Assembly: GCF_017968885.1 (NCBI RefSeq)
Contig: NZ_CP072913.1
Location: forward strand, 5,186,501 to 5,250,500
Direction of reading: 5' to 3'
Length of the DNA stretch: 64,000 nt
From: Pseudomonas sp. Tri1
GTDB taxonomy: Bacteria; Pseudomonadota; Gammaproteobacteria; Pseudomonadales; Pseudomonadaceae
The notes below the pieces were generated by a model that was not told the DNA's origin, did not search any database, and was given only the letters and a program-made list of their open reading frames with translations. The position numbers were made by a program, and so were the translations under genes. Of the stretch, positions 1-8,459 are shown one piece after another; within the stretch, counting starts at the first letter, position 1, and each line of letters begins with the position of its first letter.

Positions 1-434
1 ATCCGGCGATACAACTTATAGCGCGACATACCCATGGCCTTGGCCGCTTCGATCTCACCGTTAGGCGTGGCCCGCAGGCTGCCGGCGATGATTTCGGCGG
101 TGTAGGCACTGGTGTTGATAGCGAACGCCAGGCATGCACAGAAGGTCGCACTGGACAGCCACGGCCAGAGGAAACTCTCGCGCACGAACTCGAACTGCGC
201 CAACCCGTAATAGATCAAGAACAGCTGCACCAGCATCGGCGTGCCGCGAATCACGTAGGTGTAGAGCCACGCCGTCATGTTGACGAGCGGCTGCTTCGAG
301 ACGCGCATCAGCCCCAGGGGCAACGCCGCCAGCAGACCGAAGAACAGCGACAGTGCCAGCAGCTTCAAAGTGGTCAGCAGGCCACTGAAGTACAGCGGCA
401 AGGCTTCATAGATGACGTTGTAGTCGAAGATCAT
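1..434 (-). CDS. aotM: Arginine/ornithine ABC transporter permease AotM (partial)
   Basis: Inner-membrane permease of the HisM/AotM type, partnering AotQ in a polar amino-acid ABC importer. The reading frame begins MIFDYNVIYEALPLYF and is strongly hydrophobic. About 144 codons are present and the C-terminal part, with the EAA loop that docks the ATPase, runs off the window start. Its ATG overlaps the TGA of aotQ in a 4-base ATGA (431-434), so the two are translationally coupled. The ATPase gene is expected beyond the left edge. The symbol rests on operon order and on acsA being the neighbour, as in P. aeruginosa; hisM is the alternative name. Confidence 0.85.
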   Translation of the reverse strand, partial: MIFDYNVIYEALPLYFSGLLTTLKLLALSLFFGLLAALPLGLMRVSKQPLVNMTAWLYTYVIRGTPMLVQLFLIYYGLAQFEFVRESFLWPWLSSATFCACLAFAINTSAYTAEIIAGSLRATPNGEIEAAKAMGMSRYKLYRR

Positions 435-1120
435 AGATCAGCCGCCCTTACGCCTACCGAATAGCGCTTCTCAAGGTGACGCAATGCCAGCAACGAGACA
501 CTGGTGATCACCAGGTACATCGCCGCCACTGCCAGGAAGAAGGTGAAAGGCTCGCGCGTGGCATCCGCCGCCTGCTTGGCCTTGAACATCATGTCTTGCA
601 GGCCCACCACCGAAATCAGCGCGGTGGCCTTGGTCAACACCAGCCAATTGTTGGTGAAGCCCGGGATGGCCAAGCGAATCATCTGCGGCACCAACACCCG
701 GAAAAACACCTGGAAGCCATTCATGCCGTACGCCATGCCCGCCTCGGCCTGCCCCTTGGGGATCGCCATGAACGCGCCGCGAAAGGTTTCCGACAGATAC
801 GCACCGAAGATAAAGCCCAGGGTACCGATACCGGCCGCCAGCGGGTTCAGGTCGATGTAATCGTCATAACCGAGCATTGGAGCCACGCGATTGAGCAGGT
901 CCTGGCCGCCGTAGAAAATCAGCAGGATCAGCACCAGGTCGGGAATGCCGCGAATGACCGTGGCATACAGGTCGCCCAGCCACGCCAGCCAACGCACCGG
1001 CGAGAGGCGCAAGGCAACACCGATCAGCCCCAGGACGATGGCCAGGGCCATGGACGACAAGGCGAGCTGAAGCGTCAACCATGCGCCATCGAGGATGACA
1101 GCCCCGTAGCCTTTCAACAT
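431..1120 (-). CDS. aotQ: Arginine/ornithine ABC transporter permease AotQ
   Basis: Second inner-membrane permease of the basic amino-acid importer, 229 residues, the usual length for HisQ/AotQ. An N-terminal amphipathic stretch is followed by about five membrane segments. The EAA-type cytoplasmic loop is visible around residues 115-135 (sequence around GQAEAGMAYGMNGFQVFFRV), which in this family contacts the ATPase. A GAGG ribosome-binding site lies 8-10 bases before the ATG. It lies 90 bases after aotJ and overlaps aotM by 4 bases, consistent with one transcript in the order J-Q-M. Confidence 0.88.
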   Translation of the reverse strand: MLKGYGAVILDGAWLTLQLALSSMALAIVLGLIGVALRLSPVRWLAWLGDLYATVIRGIPDLVLILLIFYGGQDLLNRVAPMLGYDDYIDLNPLAAGIGTLGFIFGAYLSETFRGAFMAIPKGQAEAGMAYGMNGFQVFFRVLVPQMIRLAIPGFTNNWLVLTKATALISVVGLQDMMFKAKQAADATREPFTFFLAVAAMYLVITSVSLLALRHLEKRYSVGVRAADL

Positions 1121-1210
1121 GATTCAGGTCCTCGAAAGTGGGATGAAAAAATGGCGCAAACCGCAGAGACCCTGTTGCTTGCGCCATTTCGCACGAGTGG
1201 CGGGACGTTG

Positions 1211-1984
1211 TTACTGGCCGTAGATATCGAAGGCGAAGTACTTGTCCTGGATTTGCTTGTATTTGCCGTTCTGGCGAATAGCGGCGATCGCGCTGTTGAT
1301 CTTGTCTTTCAGCGCATCACCCTTGCGAACCGCGATCCCTACGCCATCACCGAAGTATTTGACGTCGGTGAAGGCCGGGCCCACGAAGGCAAAACCCTTG
1401 CCGGCGTCGGTCTTGAGGAAGCCGTCATCCAGCAGGGTGGCGTCGGCCACGGTGCCGTCGAGACGGCCGGCGGACACGTCCAGGTAGATCTCGTTCTGCG
1501 AACCGTATGGCTTGATCTCGGCACCCAGCGGGGCCAGGACTTCACGGGCGAAACGCTCGTGGATCGAACCGCGCTGCACGCCGATGTTCTTGCCCTTGAG
1601 CTCGGTCAGGCCGTCGCTGACCTGGGCACCCGCCTTCATGACCAGGCGGGCCGGAGTGTTGTAATACTTGTTGGTGAAATCAACAGACTTCTTGCGATCT
1701 TCAGTGATCGACATGGACGACAGGATCGCGTCGATCTTGCGCACCTTGAGTGCCGGGATCAGGCCGTCGAACTCCTGCTCGACCCACACGCACTTGACCT
1801 TCATCTCTTCACACAGCGCATTGCCGATGTCGTAGTCGAAACCGACGATGCTGCCATCCGGAGCTTTCGAGGCAAACGGAGGGTAGGCCGCTTCGATACC
1901 GATCTTCAGAGGCTTTTCATCGGCGAAGGTCGGCAGGGACAGCACGGACAGTGCCAGGGCGCCAAGCAGCACAAGTTTCTTCAT
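1211..1984 (-). CDS. aotJ: Periplasmic arginine/ornithine-binding protein AotJ
   Basis: Periplasmic solute-binding protein (SBP family 3), 257 residues, feeding basic amino acids to AotQM. A signal peptide occupies residues 1-21 (ends LPTFA, cleavage before DEKPL). The mature part starts with the family pattern [10 protein letters not shown]...[11 protein letters not shown] and has the [16 protein letters not shown] segment typical of lysine/arginine/ornithine binders. It closely resembles P. aeruginosa AotJ as I remember it, but ligand preference (Arg/Orn versus His/Lys) cannot be settled from sequence. GGAG lies at good spacing before the ATG. First gene of the aot operon; a possible ArgR half-site lies upstream. 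Confidence 0.88.
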   Translation of the reverse strand: MKKLVLLGALALSVLSLPTFADEKPLKIGIEAAYPPFASKAPDGSIVGFDYDIGNALCEEMKVKCVWVEQEFDGLIPALKVRKIDAILSSMSITEDRKKSVDFTNKYYNTPARLVMKAGAQVSDGLTELKGKNIGVQRGSIHERFAREVLAPLGAEIKPYGSQNEIYLDVSAGRLDGTVADATLLDDGFLKTDAGKGFAFVGPAFTDVKYFGDGVGIAVRKGDALKDKINSAIAAIRQNGKYKQIQDKYFAFDIYGQ

Positions 1985-2146
1985 CTTGGAACTCCATCGG
2001 TATAGGGCGAAAACGGCAGAGTGAGCAACAGCCCAATATGCGAATGGGTGAAACGAACTTTGGTGCTGCGTCCTAGGAAGCTCACGCTTTATTCAACGCG
2101 AGCCACGACGAGCGAGTGATCGGCATTCTAACGACAGGCCCGAAGC

Positions 2147-2167
2147 CGATATTTCTTCAATGCGACA
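2147..2167 (-). promoter_or_regulatory. Possible ArgR half-site upstream of aotJ
   Basis: On the minus strand the sequence is TGTCGC, eight bases, then AA, which fits the Pseudomonas ArgR half-site pattern TGTCGC-N8-AA. A second, weaker TGTCGT occurs at 2131-2136. It lies about 165 bases upstream of aotJ, whose P. aeruginosa counterpart is ArgR-regulated. The spacing of the two motifs is not the usual 21 bases, so this is tentative. Confidence 0.3.
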
Positions 2168-2484
2168 ACAAATTACAGAAGCACCGAGAAAGCGGATCGA
2201 GCTCATTGACAGCTTCGCAAATTCATGCAAGAGCAAAAGAAGGGAAACCGATCTATGCTGCAAATAGCGGGCCCATTATTCGCAAACCCTTCTAATCCGG
2301 CAAGCACAGCGTGTCGGCTTATTTTATGAGGGGTGCGCAAAGGCCCTGAAACGGGGCTTTGCGTTTCCCGTTGCCCCGTTGTGGCGCCTTTGGTTACACA
2401 TTTCGAAACATGGGTAACGTTCGGAAGCGTCCGACTTTGAAGATCGATATTTATTCGTAGATGATGTCAGCCATGCACAAAACC

Positions 2485-2514
2485 TGTGGCGAGGGGATAC
2501 CCCCCCTCGCCACA
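2485..2514. repeat. REP-like palindrome, GGGGAT family
   Basis: Near-perfect inverted repeat with arms TGTGGCGAGGGG and CCCCTCGCCACA. The same unit recurs at 35185, 37265, 37363 and (half) 45527, so it is a dispersed intergenic repeat and not a local operator. Confidence 0.75.
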
Positions 2515-2531
2515 AAGGTCTGCGCCGGATA

Positions 2532-2569
2532 CAAAAAAGCCCCGCCTGGAAAATTCCCGGCGGGGCTTT
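2532..2569 (-). terminator. Rho-independent terminator of acsA
   Basis: Stem AAAGCCCCGCC paired with GGCGGGGCTTT around a 12-base loop, with an A-run on the plus strand giving a T-run on the minus transcript. It lies just past the acsA stop. Confidence 0.85.
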
Positions 2570-2587
2570 CGGTGTTACTGGCTACCG

Positions 2588-4543
2588 TCAGGCGACGTTC
2601 ATGGTCTTGTGCGTCTCGATCAGATGCGCCACCACACTCGGATCGGCCAGGGTGGAGATATCACCCAACCCGTCGTACTCCGCCGTGGCGATCTTGCGCA
2701 GGATGCGGCGCATGATCTTGCCGGAACGGGTTTTCGGCAAGCCCGGCGCCCACTGGATAACATCCGGTGAAGCAATCGGACCGATTTCCTTGCGCACCCA
2801 GTTCTTCAGTTCCAGGCGCAAGGCCTCGCTGGTTTCTTCGCCGGCATTGAGAGTGACATAGACATAAATGCCCTGCCCCTTGATGTCGTGCGGCACACCC
2901 ACCACCGCCGCTTCGGCGACTTTCGGGTGGGCGACCATGGCGCTTTCGATCTCGGCGGTGCCCATGCGGTGACCGGACACGTTGAGCACGTCATCCACCC
3001 GACCGGTGATCCAGTAGTAGCCGTCCTCGTCACGACGCGCACCGTCACCGGTGAAATACATGCCGCTGAAGGTCTTGAAGTAAGTGTCGACGAAACGGTC
3101 GTGGTCGCCGTACAGGGTACGCGCCTGGCCTGGCCACGAATCGAGGATCACCAGGTTGCCTTCGGCCGGGCCTTCGATCAGGTTGCCAAGGTTATCCACC
3201 AGCGCCGGCACCACACCGAAGAATGGACGGGTGGCCGAGCCTGGTTTCAACGCCGTGGCGCCCGGCAGCGGGCTGATCAGCACGCCACCGGTTTCGGTCT
3301 GCCACCAGGTGTCGACGATCGGGCAACGTTCCTTGCCGACGTTCTTGTAGTACCAGTCCCAGGCTTCCGGATTGATCGGCTCGCCCACCGAACCCAACAG
3401 GCGCAGGCTGCTGCCATCGGCGCCTTCGACAGCGGCGGTGCCCGAGGCCATCATCGCGCGGATGGCAGTCGGCGCGGTGTAGAGGATGCTGACCTTATGC
3501 TTGTCGACGACCTTGGCCACCCGAGTGATATCCGGGTAGTTCGGCACGCCTTCAAACAGCAGCGTGGTCGCGCCGTTGGCCAGCGGGCCGTAGACGATGT
3601 AGCTGTGGCCGGTGACCCAACCCACGTCAGCGGTGCACCAGTAGACCTCGCCCGGCTTGTAGTCGAACACCCGCTCATGGGTCAGCGCCGCATACAGCAA
3701 ATAGCCGGCCGTGGTGTGCTGCACGCCCTTGGGCTTGCCGGTGGAACCGGAGGTGTAGAGGATGAACAGCGCTTCTTCGGCGCCCATTTCCTTCGGCGCG
3801 CAAACGGTGCCGGCCACCTTCATCAGGTCTTCGTACCAGATGTCGCGGTGCTGGTTCCACTTGATGTTGCCAGCGGTGCGCTTGCACACGATGACTTTCT
3901 GGATGCTGCTGGTTTCCGGGTTGGTCAACGCGTCATCGACGTTGGCCTTGAGCGGAATCTTCTTGCCGGCGCGAACACCTTCGTCGGCAGTGATCACCAC
4001 TTTGGATTTGCAGTCGATGATCCGACCAGCCAGCGCTTCAGGCGAGAAACCGCCGAACACCACCGAGTGGATCGCACCGATCCGGGCACAGGCCAGCATC
4101 GCGACCACGGCTTCGGGGATCATCGGCATGTAGATCGTCACCACGTCGCCGCGATGCACGTCCTGGCCACGCAAGGCGTTGGCGAACTTGCAGACTTCCT
4201 CATGCAGTTCACGATAGGTGATGTTGCGGCTCTCGGCAGGGTCGTCGCCTTCCCAGATGATCGCAACCTGATCACCGCGCTCGGCCAGATGGCGGTCGAG
4301 GCAGTTGTAGGAAACGTTCAAGGTGCCATCGGCAAACCACTTGATATCGACATGGTGATCGTCGAAGGACGTTTGCTTCACCGTGGTGAAAGGCTTGATC
4401 CAGTCCAGGCGCTTGGCCTGCTCGCGCCAGAAGCCGTCCGGGTTGACCACCGACTGCTGGTACATCGCCTTGTAGGTCGCCTCGTCAGTCAGCGTATTGG
4501 CCGCAACCTCGGGACGAACGGGATACACAGAAGCCGCACTCAT
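2588..4543 (-). CDS. acsA: Acetyl-CoA synthetase (AMP-forming)
   Basis: Converts acetate, ATP and CoA to acetyl-CoA, AMP and PPi in the cytoplasm. The 651 residues match the family length. Visible motifs are the AMP-binding P-loop [11 protein letters not shown] (about residues 265-275), the WWQTETGG adenine-site motif (about 413-420), the [22 protein letters not shown] hinge region, and the C-terminal [11 protein letters not shown] containing the lysine that Pat-type acetyltransferases modify in this family. GAGGTAAGAAAG gives a strong ribosome-binding site. It stands alone with its own terminator and lies upstream of the aot operon on the same strand. Confidence 0.97.
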   Translation of the reverse strand: MSAASVYPVRPEVAANTLTDEATYKAMYQQSVVNPDGFWREQAKRLDWIKPFTTVKQTSFDDHHVDIKWFADGTLNVSYNCLDRHLAERGDQVAIIWEGDDPAESRNITYRELHEEVCKFANALRGQDVHRGDVVTIYMPMIPEAVVAMLACARIGAIHSVVFGGFSPEALAGRIIDCKSKVVITADEGVRAGKKIPLKANVDDALTNPETSSIQKVIVCKRTAGNIKWNQHRDIWYEDLMKVAGTVCAPKEMGAEEALFILYTSGSTGKPKGVQHTTAGYLLYAALTHERVFDYKPGEVYWCTADVGWVTGHSYIVYGPLANGATTLLFEGVPNYPDITRVAKVVDKHKVSILYTAPTAIRAMMASGTAAVEGADGSSLRLLGSVGEPINPEAWDWYYKNVGKERCPIVDTWWQTETGGVLISPLPGATALKPGSATRPFFGVVPALVDNLGNLIEGPAEGNLVILDSWPGQARTLYGDHDRFVDTYFKTFSGMYFTGDGARRDEDGYYWITGRVDDVLNVSGHRMGTAEIESAMVAHPKVAEAAVVGVPHDIKGQGIYVYVTLNAGEETSEALRLELKNWVRKEIGPIASPDVIQWAPGLPKTRSGKIMRRILRKIATAEYDGLGDISTLADPSVVAHLIETHKTMNVA

Positions 4544-4690
4544 CTTTCTTACCTCGGTGACAATAGTTGTTTTTGTATGGTCCCGTTGTAGCCCGGGGCG
4601 GGCCTATAGAACCATTCGACGATGGTAGTAACAAGTCCCTACAAAATGTCGGTACTAACGTGCAAGGCCCTGCCTGCGGGCATTCTCCTG

Positions 4691-4717
4691 CGGGAGCGAG
4701 CTCGCTCGCGATGGCGG
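4691..4717 (+). repeat. REP element (single copy)
   Basis: Copy of the Pseudomonas REP core GGGAGCGAGCTCGCTCGCG followed by ATGGCGG. It matches the longer doublets at 16401, 24109, 27851, 52263 and 56888. Confidence 0.8.
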
Positions 4718-4918
4718 CGGCAAATCCAACATAGATGCAACAGACAACCCCCGCCACCTGCAGCGATTATTACCAGATCAACCAACAGTGTTTATCAAAA
4801 CCCGGTCTTTTTGCGATTAACGCCACCTCCTAGAATTCACCTCGCCAACCGGCAAACACGATTAACGCAACACAGCCCCCACGAAGGCCGTTAATCCAAC
4901 CTCCAAAACCAAGCTCCA

Positions 4919-4942
4919 CACGCAACCCCAAAAGGTTGCGTG
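4919..4942 (+). promoter_or_regulatory. Leader hairpin upstream of the DUF2790 gene
   Basis: Perfect 9-bp stem CACGCAACC / GGTTGCGTG with a 6-base loop, ending 31 bases before the start codon. No T-run follows, so a terminator is unlikely; it could be an mRNA leader structure or an operator. Confidence 0.4.
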
Positions 4943-4973
4943 ACCCCACTCGACCTCAAGAAAGGTGAATTAG

Positions 4974-5237
4974 ATGAAAGCTTTATGGGTTCTGGTCCTC
5001 GGCAGCCTCTGCGCCAGCGCGATGGCAGACGAGGCCCCGACCGATGTCGCACAGCAAAAACCGGCCATTGAGGAGTACACCTACTCCACCCACCTGGACA
5101 TCGCCAAAGTCATCTCCATGAGCGAAATCCCCAATGTCTGCGAAGTGGTCCCGGCGAAGATGGAATACGACGACTCCAAGGGCCAGCGCCACATTCTGCG
5201 CTACAGCGTCATGGGCAACGGCTGCTCCAACGGCTGA
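4974..5237 (+). CDS. Exported DUF2790 family protein
   Basis: Small Pseudomonas-type exported protein of 87 residues. A signal peptide spans residues 1-18 (ends ASAMA before DEAPT). The mature part has the DUF2790 signature: a YxYxTHLDIAKVISM stretch, PNVCEVVPAKMEY, and a C-terminal MGNGCSNG, with two cysteines that could form a disulfide. AAAGGTGAATTAG supplies the ribosome-binding site. Its function is unknown; family members often occur in several copies and respond to metals or stress, which is recollection and not shown here. Followed 32 bases later by another small exported protein. Confidence 0.85.
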   Translation: MKALWVLVLGSLCASAMADEAPTDVAQQKPAIEEYTYSTHLDIAKVISMSEIPNVCEVVPAKMEYDDSKGQRHILRYSVMGNGCSNG

Positions 5238-5269
5238 TTGACTACATAAAGGAATTTGGAGCAACCACC

Positions 5270-5485
5270 ATGAAAACCAAACTGATCCTCGCCCTGACCT
5301 TGTCCGTACTGGGCACCAATACCTTCGCCGCCGACGGGTTCGATCGCACCGGCTCCGCCGCCGCGATCAGTCGGTACGACGTGGCGGATTCCGCCAGCAT
5401 CGCCACTGACGACTACAACACCGCGGGACCAACCACCATCGCCTCCGATGGCAGCGATCACACCGGTTCCGCCCATACCGATTGA
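5270..5485 (+). CDS. Small exported protein, unknown function
   Basis: A 71-residue protein with a clear signal peptide (residues 1-21, ending NTFAA before DGFDRTG). The mature part of about 50 residues is rich in Asp, Ser, Thr and Ala and repeats a motif: DGFDRTGSA near the start and DGSDHTGSA near the end. No cysteines and no recognised domain. GGAG lies about 9 bases before the ATG. It follows the DUF2790 gene closely and probably shares its transcript; a hairpin at 5506-5525 may end it. Similar small proteins are common in pseudomonads. Confidence 0.7.
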   Translation: MKTKLILALTLSVLGTNTFAADGFDRTGSAAAISRYDVADSASIATDDYNTAGPTTIASDGSDHTGSAHTD

Positions 5486-5505
5486 TCATTACTGGCATTT
5501 TCCAC

Positions 5506-5525
5506 GGCCCGATTTCGATCGGGCC
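5506..5525 (+). terminator. Hairpin after the small exported-protein pair
   Basis: Stem GGCCCGAT / ATCGGGCC closed by a TTCG tetraloop, 20 bases past the stop. The following tract is only moderately T-rich. Confidence 0.55.
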
Positions 5526-5560
5526 TGGTTGTGTCTGGAGGCGCTCAAAACCCGCCGAAA

Positions 5561-5576
5561 ACACAACATGTAGTGC
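5561..5576. promoter_or_regulatory. NrdR box upstream of nrdB
   Basis: ACACAACATGTAGTGC matches 13 of 16 positions of the NrdR consensus ACACwATATATwGTGT. NrdR is the ATP-cone repressor of ribonucleotide reductase genes. NrdR sites normally come in pairs about 31 bases apart; I find no convincing second site at that spacing. Confidence 0.6.
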
Positions 5577-5596
5577 AAAACCGCAAAAAACGCTGG

Positions 5597-5612
5597 TTTT
5601 TTGATCAAAAAA
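5597..5612. promoter_or_regulatory. A/T-rich perfect palindrome upstream of nrdB
   Basis: TTTTTTGATCAAAAAA is a perfect 16-base palindrome starting 20 bases after the NrdR-like box. It is not a spaced FNR/Anr site (TTGAT-N4-ATCAA). Function unknown. Confidence 0.35.
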
Positions 5613-5974
5613 AACCGTCAGCCGACCCATGCAAAAAAAATCTTCGGCGGCCAAAGCCTTGTAAATACTCGCTCCCAAGCGGATATGCCCGTCGCTCCCC
5701 CTTCTGTGAGCCATTTCGCCGCAGCACGTAGGCAAAAAAGTCCTTATAATGCCGCCTCAAACGGGCCTGCAATATTCCCTTACAGGGGATCACGCCAGCC
5801 TGGAGCCCACGCGAGGGCCAATCATCGCCTCGCGTTCACAGCAGCTCCGGAATGACCCGTACATTTTTCTGTTTATTGCCTGCGTCAGCTGCTGCAACAA
5901 ACGTTTTTTCAAGATCCACCGCGGCCAGTAGGCCTTCATCGGGCATCTGGCCCTCACGCAGGAGACGACACGTC

Positions 5975-7222
5975 ATGCTGAGCTGGGACGAATTCGACAA
6001 AGAAGACGGCGAAGTCGCTGTCAAAGGCGCCAACGCGGGCCACGCTTCTGAAGCCAACATGGACCGCCTCGACAGCGCCGGCGGTGCCGCCGCCCTCGAA
6101 GCCCGGGCCGTGACGGCCAGCGACTCGGCCGCGATCATTCGCGCCAAGGCCGCCCTCGACAAACTCGACGTCGCCGAAGGCCTCGCTGAACTCGAAGGCG
6201 CCTCTGCCCGTGTCGCCGTCGATGAAAAGCGCATGATCAACTGCCGCGCCGACCTCAACCAGCTCGTGCCGTTCAAATACGACTGGGCCTGGCAGAAGTA
6301 CCTGGACGGCTGCGCGAACCACTGGATGCCGCAAGAAGTCAACATGACCGCCGACATCGCCCTCTGGAAAAACCCGGAAGGCCTGACCGACGACGAACGC
6401 CGCATCGTGATGCGCAACCTGGGTTTCTTCTCCACCGCCGACTCCCTGGTTGCCAACAACCTGGTCCTGGCCGTGTACCGCCTGATCACCAACCCGGAGT
6501 GCCGCCAGTACATCCTGCGCCAGGCCTTCGAAGAGGCGATCCACACCCACGCCTACCAGTACTGCATCGAATCGCTGGCCATGGATGAAGGCGAGATCTT
6601 CAACATGTACCACGAGATCCCATCGGTCGCGAAAAAAGCCGCCTGGGGCCTGAAATACACCCGTTCGATCTCCGATCCGAAGTTCGAAACCGGCACCCCG
6701 GACACCGACAAAGAGTTGCTGCGCAACCTGATCGCCTACTACTGCGTTCTGGAAGGCATCTTCTTCTACTGCGGCTTCACCCAGATCCTGTCCATGGGCC
6801 GTCGCAACAAGATGACCGGCGTCGCCGAGCAGTTCCAATACATCCTGCGCGACGAATCCATGCACCTGAACTTCGGCATCGACGTGATCAACCAGATCAA
6901 AATCGAAAACCCGCACTTGTGGGATGCCGAGATGAAGGAAGAAGCGACCCAGATGATCCTGCAAGGGACCCAGCTGGAGATCGAATACGCCCGCGACACC
7001 ATGCCTCGCGGCGTGCTGGGCATGAACGCGGCGATGATGGAGGACTACCTCAAGTTCATCGCTAACCGTCGCCTGTCGCAGATTGGTCTGAAGGAAGAGT
7101 ACCCAGGGACGACTAACCCGTTCCCTTGGATGAGCGAGATCATGGACTTGAAGAAAGAGAAGAACTTCTTTGAGACGCGAGTGATTGAGTATCAAACGGG
7201 TGGGGCTTTGAGCTGGGATTGA
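5975..7222 (+). CDS. nrdB: Ribonucleoside-diphosphate reductase, beta subunit
   Basis: Radical-generating small subunit of the aerobic reductase that makes dNDPs, 415 residues from the chosen ATG (AGGAGACG upstream). The first 70 residues are an Ala/Asp/Glu-rich extension, then the ferritin-like fold. Metal-site motifs are visible: [12 protein letters not shown] (helix with the first acidic ligand), [18 protein letters not shown] (Glu and His ligands) and [10 protein letters not shown] (Glu/His). The tyrosine in NLVLAVY occupies the place that is Phe in the Chlamydia-type enzyme, so a tyrosyl radical is plausible. nrdA is not adjacent. A terminator follows directly. Confidence 0.95.
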   Translation: MLSWDEFDKEDGEVAVKGANAGHASEANMDRLDSAGGAAALEARAVTASDSAAIIRAKAALDKLDVAEGLAELEGASARVAVDEKRMINCRADLNQLVPFKYDWAWQKYLDGCANHWMPQEVNMTADIALWKNPEGLTDDERRIVMRNLGFFSTADSLVANNLVLAVYRLITNPECRQYILRQAFEEAIHTHAYQYCIESLAMDEGEIFNMYHEIPSVAKKAAWGLKYTRSISDPKFETGTPDTDKELLRNLIAYYCVLEGIFFYCGFTQILSMGRRNKMTGVAEQFQYILRDESMHLNFGIDVINQIKIENPHLWDAEMKEEATQMILQGTQLEIEYARDTMPRGVLGMNAAMMEDYLKFIANRRLSQIGLKEEYPGTTNPFPWMSEIMDLKKEKNFFETRVIEYQTGGALSWD

Positions 7223-7256
7223 TTCGAAAGAAAAACCCTAGGCTGCACGCTTGACT

Positions 7257-7284
7257 GAAAACCCCGTGAAAACGGGGTTTTTTG
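7257..7284 (+). terminator. Rho-independent terminator of nrdB
   Basis: Stem AAAACCCCGT / ACGGGGTTTTTT with a GAAA loop, 35 bases after the nrdB stop. Confidence 0.9.
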
Positions 7285-7472
7285 TATCCTACAGAACCAA
7301 AGTCGCATTTAACCCAAAGCCAACTCTCAAACATAGACAAGATGTCATCTCAGACTGTTGCCCACTGACCCATGCATTGCTGCGGGTTTTGCGCTGTGGC
7401 AAAAACATTCAGTGCAACCCACTCCGCCTCCCGCTATTAATACCCTTCCCCACTCAAGGACCCGAGCCCACC

Positions 7473-8459
7473 ATGAAATTCGACCTCGCCTACTGCCTCA
7501 GCCTCGACGATAAGCTGTCGATCTATGACGTGCGCGATTTGAATTTCGACGAGACGATGGCGTTCGACTCCGCGAAAGAACAGTTCCAATGCCCCAACGA
7601 TGCCTGTCGAACGGCGTTTGACGCGATGAATGTGTTGGGGACGTTCAACGCCAAGAATGTAAATTACGTGCGCACGCCGCACTTCAAGAATATTCCCAGT
7701 ACGCGGCATATCGAGGGTTGTCCTTATGCCAGCCTGAAAACTCCGGCGTCGGGCCTAGAGGCGGATGGAGGGGAAACGGATGACAGTCGGGAGGAACATT
7801 TCCCGTCAGAGTTGTTGCTGACTCGGCGTGAGTATGTGCGTAAGCCGTCCAGCCCGACGGTAGCGGCGGACGTTCTGCGCAACGAGCGAGTGCCCTCGGT
7901 CGCCAACCATGTCGAGCACCCGAACCGCGACTCGTCGCCGGACAAGACCAGCGTCTTCGCCCATCCAGTGGAGTGCTTCGTATCGAACTTCGACAACAAG
8001 GACCTGCTCAAGCGCATGCCGCTGAAGATTGGCGAGCACACGGCGCCCTATGCCTCGTTCTTCAAGAAGATCGATTACCTGCTGGACAACAAGGGGTTGA
8101 TTTACTGGGGCAAGATCAAGGAGATCAAGGATTACACGCAAAGCTTTCGAATCGACTTCGAAGCCAAGGTCTGGTTCAAGCAACCGGACGAGGCGAAGAA
8201 AAAGCCATACTCGGTCAACGTTTACCTGAGCAAGAAGCTGATCGACAACTACCGCAAGCGCAAAGCGTTTCTGGAAGAGATCAAGCATGCCGTCGACAGT
8301 GAGCGGGATTTGTATTGCTTCTTTTATGGCGTGACGCCGGAGTTGAAACAGGTGCCGAGCAAGAAAAACCCCGAGCAGACGTTCGGGGTGTTCAGTGCCA
8401 ATATCGAGAACCTGGATCACTTCATTATTCGAGAGGCACCGGGGTTGGCTGAGGGCTAG
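7473..8459 (+). CDS. Uncharacterised protein with N-terminal Cys/His cluster
   Basis: I do not recognise a family. From the ATG at 7473 the product is 328 residues, with no signal peptide or membrane segment. The N-terminal third carries CPNDAC and, 40 residues later, HIEGC, a possible zinc site. A charged, low-complexity linker rich in Glu, Ser and Asp follows. The C-terminal half (about 175-328) looks folded, with SFFKKIDYLLDNKGLIYWGKIKEIKDY and many Lys and aromatic residues, and could bind nucleic acid. The frame is open upstream to 7251, but that part overlaps the nrdB terminator. Its stop overlaps the convergent next gene in CTAG (8456-8459). Confidence 0.65.
   Translation: MKFDLAYCLSLDDKLSIYDVRDLNFDETMAFDSAKEQFQCPNDACRTAFDAMNVLGTFNAKNVNYVRTPHFKNIPSTRHIEGCPYASLKTPASGLEADGGETDDSREEHFPSELLLTRREYVRKPSSPTVAADVLRNERVPSVANHVEHPNRDSSPDKTSVFAHPVECFVSNFDNKDLLKRMPLKIGEHTAPYASFFKKIDYLLDNKGLIYWGKIKEIKDYTQSFRIDFEAKVWFKQPDEAKKKPYSVNVYLSKKLIDNYRKRKAFLEEIKHAVDSERDLYCFFYGVTPELKQVPSKKNPEQTFGVFSANIENLDHFIIREAPGLAEG

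Larger units (their letters stand above)
1985..2587. other. Intergenic region aotJ-acsA
   Basis: About 600 bases between the aotJ start and the acsA stop. It should hold the aotJ promoter (minus strand). I see a possible ArgR half-site (2147-2167), a REP-like palindrome (2485-2514) and the acsA terminator (2532-2569). Open frames here lack family resemblance or ribosome-binding sites, so I call no gene. Confidence 0.6.
4544..4973. other. Intergenic region acsA-DUF2790 gene
   Basis: A 430-base divergent gap carrying the acsA promoter on one side and that of the small exported-protein genes on the other. It contains one REP copy (4691-4717) and a leader hairpin (4919-4942). No convincing open frame. 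Confidence 0.6.
5486..5974. other. Intergenic region upstream of nrdB
   Basis: A 490-base non-coding stretch that should contain the nrdB promoter. It holds the hairpin at 5506-5525, an NrdR-box-like palindrome at 5561-5576 and the A/T palindrome at 5597-5612, then about 360 bases in which I recognise nothing. The ORF upstream of the chosen nrdB ATG is in frame but does not look like NrdB. Confidence 0.6.

Noticed and set aside
2888..4591. 567-codon frame antisense to acsA
   Set aside because: Same reason: high-GC antisense frame over a certain gene, rich in His, Arg, Asp and Val.
5592..5612. FNR/Anr site upstream of nrdB
   Set aside because: TTGATCAA lacks the 4-base spacer of TTGAT-N4-ATCAA.
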